DNA of 14,348 nt from Thermoplasmata archaeon (GTDB taxonomy: Archaea; Thermoplasmatota; Thermoplasmata; Sysuiplasmatales; Sysuiplasmataceae), in the NCBI GenBank assembly GCA_021796175.1, contig JAJYOM010000032.1:1-14348 (forward strand), given 5' to 3'. Positions 13,657-14,348 of the stretch are shown one piece after another. The position numbers and the translations under genes are program-made. A model generated the notes under the pieces. That model had not been told where the DNA came from, did not search any database, and was given only the letters and a program-made list of their open reading frames with translations. Each line of letters begins with the position of its first letter. Position 1 is the first letter of the stretch.

Positions 13657-14348
13657 TATTCAGATCCGCGAATCAGCTTCATTGCATCTACTGCAGTCCG
13701 GACAGTTGTTGTTTCAGGTTCCGGGGACTGATCCAGGTCCTTGAGTCCGTTGCCTGTTGTAACGCATACGACAGTCTCGTCCCCGCGTATCCTGCCTTCT
13801 CTTCTGAGGCGAATAGCCGCGGCAATGGTTGAAGCGCTGGCTAGTTCAGCCAGTATACCTTCTCTGTCGGCAAGAAGCTTCCTTGCTGCGACTATCTCGC
13901 TGTCTGAAACGGTTACTGCGAGGCCCTTTGACTCCCTTACAGCCGCAAGCGCCCTCCTCCAGTTTGCGGGCCTGCCGATCCGGATTGCGGAAGCGACAGT
14001 CTCCGGGTTTTCCATCTTCGCGGGTAAATCTGTTCCCTCCCTGAACGATGAAACTATTGGAGAAGCTCCCTCTGCCTGGACAGCCACCATCTTCGGCAGA
14101 GAACTCGCAGCACCGATCAATTTGAATTCCCTGAAGCCTTTCCAGTAGGAGGTTATGTTTCCTCCGTTGCCTACAGGTATTATGAGCCAGTCCGGAGCGG
14201 AACTCAGCTGATCGCACACTTCGAAAGCAGCTGTCTTCTGCCCCTCCACCCTGAGCGGGTTGATCGAGTTCATTATAGCTGTTTCACCCCTGGAGGAAAT
14301 TTCCCTGACAATGTCGAGAGCCCTGTCAAAGTTACCTTCCACCTCCAG
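13656..14348 (-). CDS. thrC: threonine synthase, 5' end beyond window
   Basis: The C-terminal 230 residues of a PLP-dependent threonine synthase, which converts O-phosphohomoserine to threonine, run to TAG at 13656-13658. Diagnostic parts are VEGNFDRALD at the window edge, INPLRVEGQKTAAFEVCDQL, the PLP-phosphate glycine loop PVGNGGNITSYW, VAVQAEGASPIV, and the C-terminal VCVTTGNGLKDLD. The frame stays open through the last base and the residues before GTG 14342 continue the family pattern, so the gene is cut by the window edge and not truncated there. The PLP lysine lies in the missing N-terminal part. It precedes hom by 14 nt, a typical threonine-pathway pair. Confidence 0.93.
   Translation of the reverse strand: MEVEGNFDRALDIVREISSRGETAIMNSINPLRVEGQKTAAFEVCDQLSSAPDWLIIPVGNGGNITSYWKGFREFKLIGAASSLPKMVAVQAEGASPIVSSFREGTDLPAKMENPETVASAIRIGRPANWRRALAAVRESKGLAVTVSDSEIVAARKLLADREGILAELASASTIAAAIRLRREGRIRGDETVVCVTTGNGLKDLDQSPEPETTTVRTAVDAMKLIRGSE

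Noticed and set aside
1..14348. CRISPR array, insertion sequence or toxin-antitoxin pair
   Set aside because: No regular spaced repeats, transposase, integrase or terminal inverted repeats were seen in the window.

Overview
This window is chromosomal DNA from an archaeon. It carries an MCM replicative helicase, an archaeal NMD3-type ribosome export/assembly factor, a Tsr3-type rRNA aminocarboxypropyltransferase and a DUF424 protein. Initiation signals also look archaeal: short AT boxes about 23-30 nt before start codons (leaderless or near-leaderless promoters), GGTGA-type Shine-Dalgarno sites and many TTG starts. I suspect a Thermoplasmata-like euryarchaeon with aerobic heterotrophic metabolism, because two oxygen-consuming ring-attack enzymes are present. 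That placement is inference and was not tested against any database.

Left part (1-5612). The 3' end of an unrecognised AT-richer gene (1-188) is followed by about 590 nt with no convincing gene, which may hold gene remnants. Plus-strand information-processing genes come next: tsr3, a strong hairpin terminator overlapping its stop codon, mcm, and a DUF424 gene six nt after mcm. A multi-pass membrane protein has its own promoter, and that promoter sits inside a perfect 8-bp inverted repeat. The membrane gene converges, with a 5-nt gap, on a minus-strand nmd3 gene.

Right part (5667-14348, all minus strand, transcribed right to left). The order is thrC (cut by the window edge), hom, a dapA-type lyase/aldolase gene, hpaG-type FAH-family gene, an enolase-superfamily dehydratase gene, hpaE, hpaB and hpaD. 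Together hpaB, hpaD, hpaE and hpaG encode much of the homoprotocatechuate (4-hydroxyphenylacetate) meta-cleavage route: ring hydroxylation, extradiol cleavage, semialdehyde oxidation and isomerisation/decarboxylation. Recognisable HpaC (flavin reductase), HpaF (tautomerase), HpaH (hydratase) and HpaI (aldolase) are absent from the window. In their place the cluster holds a DapA-family lyase whose stop codon overlaps the hpaG start (ATGA) and an enolase-superfamily enzyme. These two may supply the missing aldolase/hydratase chemistry. Alternatively dapA may serve lysine synthesis beside hom and thrC, or the pair may belong to sugar-acid catabolism.

Other points are the hom gene, which seems to start at a CTG codon behind a strong SD, and three gene junctions where the upstream stop codon lies in or touches the downstream ribosome-binding site. 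An 11-bp motif is also shared upstream of hpaE and dapA.
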